Positions 8,238 through 16,422 of a stretch of DNA of 64,000 bases are shown here, in pieces. This DNA comes from FLUQ01 sp031550605 (lineage in GTDB: Bacteria > Desulfobacterota > Desulfovibrionia > Desulfovibrionales > Desulfovibrionaceae), in contig JAVBOK010000037.1 in assembly GCA_031550605.1 (NCBI GenBank), positions 15,238 to 79,237 on the forward strand, written 5' to 3'. Position 1 is the first letter of the stretch; the number at the start of each line of letters is the position of its first letter. The position numbers were made by a program, and so were the translations under genes. Below the pieces are notes generated by a model. That model saw only the letters and a list, made by a program, of their open reading frames with translations. It searched no databases and had not been told where the DNA came from.

Positions 8238-11123
8238 ATGCGTGCAGAACCCCATGCCGCCTTTCATGCCGGCCTGCTGGCCGTCATCCCCGCGGACCGC
8301 ATATACACCGATCCCTTGCGCACTCTGGCGTACGGCACCGACGCCAGTTTTTACCGGCTGACCCCGAAAATGGTCGTCGACGTTTCGTCCGAAGAGGAAG
8401 TCATTGCGCTTTTGCGCCTGGCGAAGCGGCACGCCGTGGCCGTGACCTTCCGCGCGGCGGGCACCAGCCTGTCCGGCCAGGGGGTGAGCGATTCCGTGCT
8501 GGTCCGCCTGGGCCACGGCTGGCGGGAATACCGGGTCAGCCCGGACGGCGGGTCCGTCCGGCTGCAGCCGGGGCTGATCGGCGCGCAGGCCAACGCCATC
8601 CTGGCCCCCCTGGGCCGCAGGATCGGGCCGGACCCGGCATCCATCGACACCTGCAAGGTCGGGGGCATTGTGGCCAACAACGCCAGCGGCATGTGCTGCG
8701 GGGTCGCGGACAATGCGTACAAGACCCTGACCGCCGCGCGCCTGATCCTGGCCGACGGAACCTTTCTCGATACCGGGGATGCGGCCAGCCGGGCGGCTTT
8801 CGCCAAAAGCCACGCGCATATCCTGCGGGGGCTGGCCGATCTGCGCGTCCGGGTGACGGCGGATACGGATCTGGCGGAACGCATCCGGCGCAAATTCAAG
8901 ATCAAGAACACCACCGGCTACAGCATCAACGCCCTTGTGGATTTTGCCGACCCGTTTGAAATCTTGCAGCACCTGATGGTGGGGTCCGAAGGTACCCTGG
9001 GCTTCATTGCGGAAGTCACCTGCCGCACGGTGGAAGAGCATCCGTTCAAGGCCTCCGCCCTGATGCTGTTCCCCGACGTGGCCGAAGCCTGCCGCGCCGC
9101 CATCCTGCTGCGCAGGCTGCCCGTGGCCGCGGCGGAACTGATGGACCGCGCCTCCCTGCGCAGCGTGGAAGGGCAGCCGGGCATCCCGTCGTCCATTGCG
9201 GAACTGGGCGCTTCCGTGGCCTCGCTTCTGGTGGAAACCAGGGCCGCGGACAAGGCCGCCCTGGTCCGCCAGACGGAACAGATCGCAGCCGCGGTTGCGG
9301 AACTGGAACTGGTGCGGCCGGCGGTTTTCACCGACGACCCGGAGGAATGCGCGGGGCTGTGGCACATCCGCAAGGGCATCCTGCCTTCGGTGGGCGCCGT
9401 GCGCAAGGCGGGCGACACCTGCATCATCGAGGACGTGGCCGTGCCTCTGGAAAAACTGGCCGAGGCGGCCCTTGACCTGCAGCGGCTGTTCGCCGGACAC
9501 GGCTACGCGGAAGGCGTGATCTTCGGCCACGCTCTGGACGGCAATCTGCATTTCGTCTTCAACCAGAATTTCGGCGACCCCCGGGAGATCGCCCGCTACG
9601 GCGCGTTCATGGGCGACGTGTGCGCCATGATTGCAACGGGGCATGACGGCTCGCTGAAAGCCGAACACGGCACGGGCCGCAACGTGGCCCCCTTTGTGGA
9701 ACTGGAATGGGGAAAAGCGGCGTACGGGTTGATGCGCGACATCAAGGCTCTGCTCGATCCGCAGGGCATCCTCAATCCCGGCGTGATCCTGAACGACGAT
9801 CCGCAGATCCACCTGAAGAACCTCAAACCTCTGACCCCGGCCCACGCGCTGATCGACCCCTGTACCGAATGCGGATTTTGCGAACCGACCTGTCCCTCCC
9901 GACGGCTCAGCCTGACGCCGCGCCAGCGCATCACCGCCTGGCGCGAGATCACGCGCCTGGCGGACCCGGTCGATTCGGGAAGACGGGACGCGCTGGCCGG
10001 GGCTCTGGCTAAAACCTACACCTACCAGGGCCGCGACACCTGCGCCGCGGACGGCCTGTGCGCCCTGCGCTGCCCGGCCGGGATCAACACCGGGGCGTTC
10101 ATCAAAAGCCTGCGCGCCGCGCAGAACGGCAAAACGGCCCGCGCCGCCGCCCGGTTCGCGGCGGAGCATTTCGCCGCCGTGACCGGGGGCGCGTCCGTGC
10201 TGCTGGCCGGCGCGGATGCGGCGCACCGCGTTCTGGGCACGCGCCTCATGCGGAAAGCTTCGGATCTGGCCCGCATCGTCAGTGCGCGGAAAATCCCGGC
10301 CTGGAACCCGGCCATGCCCACGGGGATCACACGCGCGGCCGTGACGGCGCTTGCGCGCGACGCATCCCGCGCGGCGGCCTGCCTGCCGGCGGTGGTCTAT
10401 TTTCCCAGTTGCGTCAGCCGCACCATGGGGCCGGACAGCAACAACGCCGACCGGCGCACGGAACCGCAGATCACCGTCGGCCTGCTGGCGAAAGCCGGAT
10501 TCCGGGTGATCTTTCCGGCGGGGCTTGAGCGGCTGTGCTGCGGCATGGCCTTTGCCAGCAAGGGGTTTACGGAGGAAGCGGCGTACAAGGAATCCGAACT
10601 GAACGCGGCCCTGCTTGCCGCGTCGGAAAACGGCCGGTACCCGGTGCTGTCCGACACCAGCCCCTGTCTGTTGCATATGCGCGAAACCCTGGACAGCCGC
10701 CTGAAGCTCCACGAACCCATTTCCTTTGTGCTGGAAGAGATGCGGGACAAGCTGTCTTTCACCCGTCTGGACCGCGTTGTGGCCGTGCACGCCACCTGTT
10801 CCGCCCGCAAGATGGGCCTGGCGGACAAACTGGCGGAACTGGCCGGCCTGTGCGCGAAAACGGTGGTGACGCCCACGGGCGTTGACTGCTGCGGTTTCGC
10901 CGGGGACAAGGGTTTCAGCTTTCCCGAACTGAACAAGGCCGCCCTTGCCGACCTGCGCCGGCAGGTCAGCGGCTGCGATGCGGGCTATTCCACCAGCCGC
11001 ACCTGCCAGATCGGGCTGGCCCTGCACGGCGGCATTCCCTACCGCTGCATCCTGGCCCTGGTGGACGAAGCGACCGTTCCGGCCGGACCGGCCGGAACGG
11101 GGCTTGACGCGGCGGAAAAGTAG
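8238..11123 (+). CDS. FAD/Fe-S 2-hydroxyacid dehydrogenase, D-lactate dehydrogenase type (copy 2)
   Basis: A 961-residue paralog of the preceding gene with the same order of domains: PCMH FAD-binding (about 35-210), FAD oxidase C-terminal (about 230-490), a two-cluster ferredoxin-like region (CTECGFCEPTC about 545; CAADGLCALRC about 603) and two CCG domains. Long stretches are identical to copy 1, so this is a tandem duplication rather than two independent acquisitions. One visible difference is FPSC here against FPGC in copy 1 at the first CCG domain. The leader between the copies carries a hairpin and a separate palindrome, so the two can be expressed at different levels. Substrate preference could differ (D-lactate, glycolate, other 2-hydroxyacids) and cannot be read from sequence. 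Ribosome site GGAG at 8229-8232. Confidence 0.85.
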   Translation: MRAEPHAAFHAGLLAVIPADRIYTDPLRTLAYGTDASFYRLTPKMVVDVSSEEEVIALLRLAKRHAVAVTFRAAGTSLSGQGVSDSVLVRLGHGWREYRVSPDGGSVRLQPGLIGAQANAILAPLGRRIGPDPASIDTCKVGGIVANNASGMCCGVADNAYKTLTAARLILADGTFLDTGDAASRAAFAKSHAHILRGLADLRVRVTADTDLAERIRRKFKIKNTTGYSINALVDFADPFEILQHLMVGSEGTLGFIAEVTCRTVEEHPFKASALMLFPDVAEACRAAILLRRLPVAAAELMDRASLRSVEGQPGIPSSIAELGASVASLLVETRAADKAALVRQTEQIAAAVAELELVRPAVFTDDPEECAGLWHIRKGILPSVGAVRKAGDTCIIEDVAVPLEKLAEAALDLQRLFAGHGYAEGVIFGHALDGNLHFVFNQNFGDPREIARYGAFMGDVCAMIATGHDGSLKAEHGTGRNVAPFVELEWGKAAYGLMRDIKALLDPQGILNPGVILNDDPQIHLKNLKPLTPAHALIDPCTECGFCEPTCPSRRLSLTPRQRITAWREITRLADPVDSGRRDALAGALAKTYTYQGRDTCAADGLCALRCPAGINTGAFIKSLRAAQNGKTARAAARFAAEHFAAVTGGASVLLAGADAAHRVLGTRLMRKASDLARIVSARKIPAWNPAMPTGITRAAVTALARDASRAAACLPAVVYFPSCVSRTMGPDSNNADRRTEPQITVGLLAKAGFRVIFPAGLERLCCGMAFASKGFTEEAAYKESELNAALLAASENGRYPVLSDTSPCLLHMRETLDSRLKLHEPISFVLEEMRDKLSFTRLDRVVAVHATCSARKMGLADKLAELAGLCAKTVVTPTGVDCCGFAGDKGFSFPELNKAALADLRRQVSGCDAGYSTSRTCQIGLALHGGIPYRCILALVDEATVPAGPAGTGLDAAEK

Positions 11124-11131
11124 GGTACTAT
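11104..11131 (+). promoter_or_regulatory. sigma-70-type promoter for rubrerythrin
   Basis: TTGACG at 11104-11109 and TACTAT at 11126-11131 are spaced by 16 bp and overlap the end of dehydrogenase copy 2. Transcription would start near 11138, leaving a short leader before the ATG at 11174. Confidence 0.5.
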
Positions 11132-11173
11132 TACACTGGGTCTTTCCCACACTTTTCATATACGGAGGAGACA

Positions 11174-11749
11174 ATGAAATCACTGAAGGGCAGCAAGACC
11201 GAGAAAAACATCCTGACCGCCTTTGCCGGCGAATCGCAGGCGCGCACCCGCTATACCTTTTTCGCCGCCACGGCGAAAAAGGAAGGGTACGTGCAGATTG
11301 CGGACATCTTCACGGAAACCGCCGAGCAGGAAAAAGAGCACGCCAAACGGTTGTTCAAATTCCTTGAAGGCGGCGAAGTGGAAATTACGGCCGCCTTCCC
11401 GGCCGGGGTCATCGCCGATACGGAAACGAACCTGCGCGCCGCCGCCGCGGGCGAAAACCACGAAGTGGAATCCATGTATCCCGGCTACGCCACCACAGCC
11501 CGCGAAGAAGGGTACCCGGAAGTGGCCGCCGTCATGGGCGCCATTGCCGTGGCCGAATCCTGGCACAGGAAACGCTTTCTTGACCTGGCGGCCAACATCA
11601 GGGACGGCCGGGTGTTTGTCCGTGAAAAGCCGGTGTTCTGGCGCTGCCGCAATTGCGGGTATGTGCATGAGGGCACGTCCGCGCCCGCGAGCTGTCCGGC
11701 CTGCGCCCATCCCCAGGCGCATTTCGAACTGCGCGCCGAAAACTGGTAA
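11174..11749 (+). CDS. rbr: rubrerythrin
   Basis: This 191-residue cytoplasmic peroxidase reduces hydrogen peroxide in anaerobes using electrons from rubredoxin or NADH-linked partners. The N-terminal four-helix bundle carries the di-iron ligands in GESQARTRY (Glu20), EQEKEHAK (Glu53, His56), ENHEVE (Glu94, Glu97) and ESWH (Glu128, His131). The C-terminal rubredoxin-like domain has Cys158, Cys161, Cys174 and Cys177 in CRNC and CPAC for one iron. The length matches classical rubrerythrins. A strong GGAGGAG site precedes the ATG. It probably has its own promoter and ends at a hairpin at 11759-11775, so it need not depend on the dehydrogenase transcript. Confidence 0.95.
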   Translation: MKSLKGSKTEKNILTAFAGESQARTRYTFFAATAKKEGYVQIADIFTETAEQEKEHAKRLFKFLEGGEVEITAAFPAGVIADTETNLRAAAAGENHEVESMYPGYATTAREEGYPEVAAVMGAIAVAESWHRKRFLDLAANIRDGRVFVREKPVFWRCRNCGYVHEGTSAPASCPACAHPQAHFELRAENW

Positions 11750-11758
11750 AGACCGGGG

Positions 11759-11775
11759 CGGGGGCGGCGCCCCCG
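11759..11775. terminator. GC hairpin between convergent rbr and Nudix genes
   Basis: CGGGGGC at 11759-11765 pairs with GCCCCCG at 11769-11775 around GGC. More G/C-rich sequence follows; no T run. Confidence 0.5.
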
Positions 11776-11853
11776 GGCCCGGAGGGGCGACGGGCGCTTC
11801 CCGATGCGGAACGCGCCCGGCGACGGGTATGGGAAAGCCTGCGGGGCGCGCCC

Positions 11854-12267
11854 TCAGGCGCCCCACTGCCCCGGGCCGTCGCGCAGGGCGCGGATCACCG
11901 GCACGTTGACCGGCAGATACTGCAGATCCGGCGGATCGGCCGGGTCGATCCAGCGCAGGGTTTGCCCCTCCAGGGGGGCGGGGTCGCCGGCAAAGCGCGT
12001 CACGCGGAACAGCCGCAGCGCGACATGGCCGTGGGGGTACCGGTGGGACAGGGTTTTCCACAGCGCGGCCCGGGAACAGGCGATCCCCAGTTCCTCGGCC
12101 AGTTCGCGGAACAGGGCCTGTCGCGGGCTTTCTCCGGGCTCTATCTTGCCGCCGGGAAACTCCCAGTACCCGGCCATGACCGTTCCGAGCGGCCGTTCGG
12201 CCACCAGATAGCGGCCGTCTCGCCAGAGAATGCCCGCAACGGCCCGGAGAATGCGTTCCCGCGCCAC
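11854..12267 (-). CDS. Nudix hydrolase, MutT (8-oxo-dGTP diphosphatase)-like
   Basis: A 137-residue cytoplasmic Nudix hydrolase. The Nudix box runs from Gly40 to Ile62 with all key positions present (Gly40, Glu46, Arg54-Glu55, Glu58-Glu59, Gly61). The preceding GYWEFPGGKIE and length match the MutT/NUDT1 group, which removes oxidised guanine nucleotides from the pool; the exact substrate is not provable here. Start is GTG, complement of 12265-12267, three bases after the stop of the upstream thioesterase gene, so the two are probably translated from one mRNA. Confidence 0.85.
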   Translation of the reverse strand: MARERILRAVAGILWRDGRYLVAERPLGTVMAGYWEFPGGKIEPGESPRQALFRELAEELGIACSRAALWKTLSHRYPHGHVALRLFRVTRFAGDPAPLEGQTLRWIDPADPPDLQYLPVNVPVIRALRDGPGQWGA

Positions 12268-12270
12268 GGC

Positions 12271-12702
12271 TCAGCCCTTTTCCGGATGCAGGATGAAGAA
12301 GGATCCGCCGGCCGTGGCCAGAAGGCGACCCTCGCCGTCACGGATGCGCGCATCCGTGGTCATCACGGTTCTGCCCGCCTTGACCACCGTGCCCGTGGCG
12401 GTCAGTTCGCCCGGCTGACCCGGGTCCGTCCCGCGCAGGTAGCGGATGTTCATTTCCGTGGTCACCACTTTCCGCCCCGGGGACAGCAGGCTGATCACCG
12501 CGTGGGCCATGGCCTCGTCAGCCAGGGTGGCCAGGATGCCCCCGGCCACATACCCCATGCCCTGGGCCAGTTTCGGCGACACGGGCAGAGTGATGGAAGC
12601 TTCCCCGTTTTCCGCCCTGGTCAGGCGCGCGCCCAGCAGGTTGAACAGCGGGTTGACGGTCTGGTCCGCTCTGATCACGGCCGCCAGATACTGTTTGGGC
12701 AT
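12271..12702 (-). CDS. PaaI-family hotdog thioesterase
   Basis: A 143-residue single hotdog-fold protein of the PaaI/YdiI thioesterase type, which hydrolyses acyl-CoA (often hydroxyphenylacetyl-, 1,4-dihydroxynaphthoyl- or medium-chain acyl-CoA). The family signature is seen in GYVAGGILATLADEAMAHAV, where Asp/Glu and the helix-start glycines form the active site, and in TEMNIRYLRG. No partner enzyme nearby fixes the substrate. It is followed by the Nudix gene three bases downstream and preceded by an ABC-F gene on the same strand 60 bases away, so the three may share a transcript. Confidence 0.8.
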   Translation of the reverse strand: MPKQYLAAVIRADQTVNPLFNLLGARLTRAENGEASITLPVSPKLAQGMGYVAGGILATLADEAMAHAVISLLSPGRKVVTTEMNIRYLRGTDPGQPGELTATGTVVKAGRTVMTTDARIRDGEGRLLATAGGSFFILHPEKG

Positions 12703-12762
12703 GCGTCCTCCGGATGCTTGCAGGCCCCCGCAAAAAACCGCCGCGGGACGGCCGCGGCAAAA

Positions 12763-14754
12763 TTATTCTTCGCTCAGCGCGGCGCGGCGCTCTTCCAGGT
12801 CCGCGACGGCCCGTTCCAGCGGCGCCATTTCTTCCATGATGCTTTCCGCGCGCGTCTGCAGGGCGTGGAACTTTTTCAGCAGTTCCGTGGTCCGGCCGGA
12901 GTCGGCGTACACCTCGGGGTCGGCCAGCACGGCTTCCGTCTCCGTCTGCCGGGCCAGGGCTTCTTCCAGTTCGCGTTCCAGCATGGCGTAACGGTCCTGC
13001 AGCGGCTTAAGTTCCTTGTACACCCTGTTGCGCAATTCGGCCTGTTCCCGTTTGAGGCGCTTCTGGTCTTCCCGCGACAGGGACGGCCGGGATTTTTCCG
13101 GTCCGTCCGCGTCCGGGCCTTTTTCCGCCGGGGCGAGGCCCCCCGCCAGCTTCGCGGCGGCCCTGGCCTCGGCGTACTGGCCGTACCCCCTGTCGTGGAC
13201 GGTAAAGCGCCCCTCGTCCAGCAGCCAGACCTCGTCAGCCACCTCGGAAAGCAGGTGCCGGTCGTGGGCCACCATCAGCACGGTGCCGGGAAAGTCGTCC
13301 AGGGCTTCCACCAGGGCTTCGCGGCTTTCCAGGTCCAGGTGGTTGGTCGGTTCGTCCAGGAACAGAAAGTTGCAGCGGGCGAGAAAAAGCGAAGCCAGGA
13401 TCAGGCGGCTTTTTTCCCCGCCGGAAAGGGTCGCGACGCCGCGGTCGAAAAAATTCTGGCCCAGCAGAAAAAGGCCCAGCACGCTCATCAGCTCTTCTTC
13501 GGTGGTGCGCGGGTCGGACAGGCGGCGTATTTCGCCCAGCACCGTGCCGGAAGGGTTCAGGGTCTCCAACTGGTGCTGGCTGAAATAGCCCGGCTTGACC
13601 GTCTGCCCGAGCTGGAGCGATCCGCCGGTTTTTTCCAGGCGGCCGGTCAGCAGGCGGAGCAGGGTGGATTTGCCGCAGCCGTTATGCCCCACCAGGGCGA
13701 TTTTCTGCCCCCGGTACAGGGTGAAGGACAGCGCGTTCCACATGCGTTTGCCGTCGGGAAAATGAAAGGCCAGATCCGCCGCGGCCAGCACGGTGCGGTC
13801 CGACTGGGGAGGGGCCGGCCATTTGAAGTCCAGTTCCTTGCGCCTTGGCGTCGGGGCCAGGCCTTCCAGCTCCTTTTCCAGTTTCTTGGCCATCTTCTGC
13901 CGGGATCCGGCCTGGCGGGCCTTGGTGGCCTTGGCCTTGAAGCGGCGCACAAAGGCCATCTTGCGCTCGATTTCGTCCTGAATGCGGGCGGCCTCGCGCT
14001 CCTTCTGGCCTTCCATCTCTTCCTGCAGGGCGATGAAGTGGCTGAAGTTCCCCTTGCGGAACAAGGGTTTGCCCGCGCCCAGATAGAGGATGTGGGTGCT
14101 GATCCTGTCCATGAACACCCGGTCGTGGGCCACGAAAACCAGCACGCCCTCGTAGTCCAGCAGAAAATTTTCCAGCCACTCCACCGCGTCCAGATCCAGG
14201 TGGTTGGTTGGTTCGTCCAGCAGCAGCACGTCCGCCCCGGCGGTCAGCACGCGGGCCAGCTTCGCCCGCTCGCGCCAGCCGCCGGAAAGCTGGCCGAGCG
14301 GCCGCAGCCACTTGTCCCCGGCAAAACCCAGGCCCGAAAGCACGGCCTTGGCCCGGTGCTCGGGGTTGTAGCCGTAGACCTGCTCCAGTTCGGCCTGGCG
14401 CAGGGCCAGACGGCGCAGGGCGTCCTCGTCGCGGGTTTCGGCGGCATGGTGCCAGGCGGTCCAGAATTCGTTCCAGTCGGGCAGCACGTCCAGTACGTAG
14501 GACAGAAGCTGCCGCTTCAGCACGGCCTCGTCCAGTTCCTGCTCCACAAAGCCCAGGCGGCAGCCCTTGGGCGTGACCACCTTGCCCGCGTCCGCCGCTT
14601 CGGACCCGGCCAGGATGCGCAGCAGGGTGGATTTGCCCGTGCCGTTGGCCCCGCATACGCACAGGCGCACCCCGGATTGAACCTCCAGGGAAAAGTCGGC
14701 CAGGATGTCGCGGCCGCCGAAGGCCTTGCTGACGTTCTGAATGGAAAGGCGCAT
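12763..14754 (-). CDS. ABC-F family ATPase (Uup/EttA-like)
   Basis: This 663-residue soluble protein has two ABC ATPase domains and no membrane segment, so it belongs to the ABC-F translation factors, which bind the ribosomal E site and rescue or regulate stalled ribosomes. Domain 1 has GANGTGKST (about 35-43), signature LSGGW and Walker B LLLDEPTNHLD. Domain 2 has GHNGCGKST, signature LSGGE and LFLDEPTNHLD. The linker between them is basic and helical, as needed for P-site tRNA contact. A C-terminal charged coiled coil of about 100 residues (about 555-663) favours the Uup group over EttA. It begins the minus-strand run followed by the thioesterase and Nudix genes. Confidence 0.85.
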   Translation of the reverse strand: MRLSIQNVSKAFGGRDILADFSLEVQSGVRLCVCGANGTGKSTLLRILAGSEAADAGKVVTPKGCRLGFVEQELDEAVLKRQLLSYVLDVLPDWNEFWTAWHHAAETRDEDALRRLALRQAELEQVYGYNPEHRAKAVLSGLGFAGDKWLRPLGQLSGGWRERAKLARVLTAGADVLLLDEPTNHLDLDAVEWLENFLLDYEGVLVFVAHDRVFMDRISTHILYLGAGKPLFRKGNFSHFIALQEEMEGQKEREAARIQDEIERKMAFVRRFKAKATKARQAGSRQKMAKKLEKELEGLAPTPRRKELDFKWPAPPQSDRTVLAAADLAFHFPDGKRMWNALSFTLYRGQKIALVGHNGCGKSTLLRLLTGRLEKTGGSLQLGQTVKPGYFSQHQLETLNPSGTVLGEIRRLSDPRTTEEELMSVLGLFLLGQNFFDRGVATLSGGEKSRLILASLFLARCNFLFLDEPTNHLDLESREALVEALDDFPGTVLMVAHDRHLLSEVADEVWLLDEGRFTVHDRGYGQYAEARAAAKLAGGLAPAEKGPDADGPEKSRPSLSREDQKRLKREQAELRNRVYKELKPLQDRYAMLERELEEALARQTETEAVLADPEVYADSGRTTELLKKFHALQTRAESIMEEMAPLERAVADLEERRAALSEE

Positions 14755-15057
14755 AGAAATTCCTCGGGAACCCTTGTACCCGAAAAGGCAACGGGCGGCA
14801 AACCGGAAAGGCGCGGCCGCGCGCGGCTATTGGCAACGTCTTCTTTGGCAACAGGTTGCCGCGCGGGCGCGGGCGGCATTCATCGCCGCCGGCAGGCGCC
14901 GGACTGAGCGCGCCTTTGCAAGCCCCGGCTGGACGGGGTTTGCCCTCAATCCGGCGCGGCCGCGCCGGCCCCCGCGCTTTTTCCGCGCGGCCGGGCCTTG
15001 CGCCCCGCCGCCGTCCGGCATGAAGACAGCCCGCCGCCTCTGTGGTACACCCGGCCC
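14755..15057. other. intergenic region between divergent ABC-F and YhaO-like genes
   Basis: About 300 bp with no convincing gene. It contains GGCAAC at 14832-14837 and again at 14847-14852, where it forms a perfect 6-bp inverted repeat with GTTGCC at 14855-14860. Open frames across it are arginine/alanine-rich and look like GC-driven artefacts. Confidence 0.5.
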
Positions 15058-16422
15058 ATGGCGAATTTTACTTTTGTCCACGCGGCGGACCTGCATCTGG
15101 GCGCGCCTTTTCGCGGCCTGGATGCGGCGGCTTCCCGGACCTTTGCCCGCGAGCGGGGCGGGCTTGCCGGACGCGGCGCGTCTTTTGCCGTTCCGGCCGG
15201 TCTGCTGACCGAGGCCGCCTTTACGGCCCTTGCCCGGCTGGAGGAATTGTGCCTTGCGGAAAAGGCGGCCTTTCTCCTGCTTTCCGGCGACATCTATGAC
15301 GACGAAAACGGCGTGCTGCGCGCGCGCTTCGCCCTGCGCGACATGTTCGGGCGCCTGGCCGCGGCCGGCGTGCGGGTGTTCGTCGCCCACGGCAACCACG
15401 ATCCGTTGACCGGCGCGCCCGCGCCCGTGTCCTGGCCGGAAGGCGTCACGGTGTTCGGCCCCCGCGTGCAGACGGAAACCGTGCGGCGGGGGGGCGAGGT
15501 GCTGGCCCTGGTGCACGGCGTAAGCCACACCGGACCCAGGGAAAAGAACAATCTGGCCCTGCAGTTCGGCCGCGCGGCCCCGGACCTTTTGACCCCGGCG
15601 GAGGGCGTGTTCCAGATCGGGGTGCTGCACTGCTGCGTGGGAGCGGCCGAAGGCCACGCGCCGTACGCCCCCTGTTCCCCGGCCGATCTGGCGCGCGCGG
15701 GACTGGATTATTGGGCCCTGGGCCATGTGCACCAGGGCCGCGTCCTGAGCGAGGCCCCTTTCGCGGTCTATCCCGGCAGCCTGCAGGGCCTGCATGTCAA
15801 CGAGACCGGCCCGCACGGCTGCGCGCTGGTCCGGGTGGAGGGGACGCGCTGCCGCGTGCGGTCCGTGCCCCTGGCCCCGGTGGTCTGGCACAAGCTGGGC
15901 CTGGACCTGGATGCCGCGGAGCGGCCCTGCGCCACGGTGGACGACCTGGAACAGGCCGTGCTGGACGCCCTGGACGATCTGGCCCGGCCCGACGCCGCCG
16001 GCGCGCCCGGCGTGGAAGCCCGCCTGTGCCGGGTCATCCTGACCGGGCACACGGACCTTGACCGGGTGCTGCGGCGGCCGGGGGAACTGGAAACGCTGCT
16101 CGAACGCCTGCGCGGGGTCCTGGCCCGGACGGGCGCGGACGGCCCCCGGATATGGCTGAAAGATCTGGTCCTGCGCACGAACCCGGCCCGTGATTTCGCG
16201 GGCCTGACCGAACGCGACGACCTGGCGGGCGAAGTTGCCCGCACGGCCGCCCGGGCCGTCGCGGACGAGGCGGCGTTGCGGGAGCTGGCGGACGCCGCCC
16301 TGGCGGACCTGTACGGGCACCGCCGCCTGAAACGGGTGCTGGCCGCGCCCGCCGGGGACGGACTGCGGGAACTGGCGGCTTCCGCCCGGTCCCTGTGCTG
16401 CTCGTTGCTGGAGAGTGACTGA
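15058..16422 (+). CDS. SbcD/YhaO-like DNA repair metallophosphoesterase
   Basis: A 454-residue nuclease-type metallophosphoesterase related to SbcD/Mre11 and Bacillus YhaO. Metal-binding motifs are in order: ADLHLG (residues 10-15), GDIYD, GNHD, and GHVHQG. It is expected to cut DNA ends or hairpins together with its ATPase partner. An in-frame start 20 codons upstream exists, but the family begins at MANFTFVHAADLHLG, so the ATG at 15058 is chosen. Its TGA overlaps the ATG of the next gene by one base (TGATG), strong evidence for coupled translation of a two-subunit complex. Confidence 0.85.
   Translation: MANFTFVHAADLHLGAPFRGLDAAASRTFARERGGLAGRGASFAVPAGLLTEAAFTALARLEELCLAEKAAFLLLSGDIYDDENGVLRARFALRDMFGRLAAAGVRVFVAHGNHDPLTGAPAPVSWPEGVTVFGPRVQTETVRRGGEVLALVHGVSHTGPREKNNLALQFGRAAPDLLTPAEGVFQIGVLHCCVGAAEGHAPYAPCSPADLARAGLDYWALGHVHQGRVLSEAPFAVYPGSLQGLHVNETGPHGCALVRVEGTRCRVRSVPLAPVVWHKLGLDLDAAERPCATVDDLEQAVLDALDDLARPDAAGAPGVEARLCRVILTGHTDLDRVLRRPGELETLLERLRGVLARTGADGPRIWLKDLVLRTNPARDFAGLTERDDLAGEVARTAARAVADEAALRELADAALADLYGHRRLKRVLAAPAGDGLRELAASARSLCCSLLESD

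Noticed and set aside
5144..8239. 1031-residue minus-strand frame opposite dehydrogenase copy 1
   Set aside because: No family motif, composition is that of an antisense frame, and the plus strand has complete cofactor motifs.
12141..14907. long plus-strand frames opposite the Nudix, thioesterase and ABC-F genes
   Set aside because: They cover three well supported minus-strand genes and have Gln/Gly/Arg-rich shadow composition.
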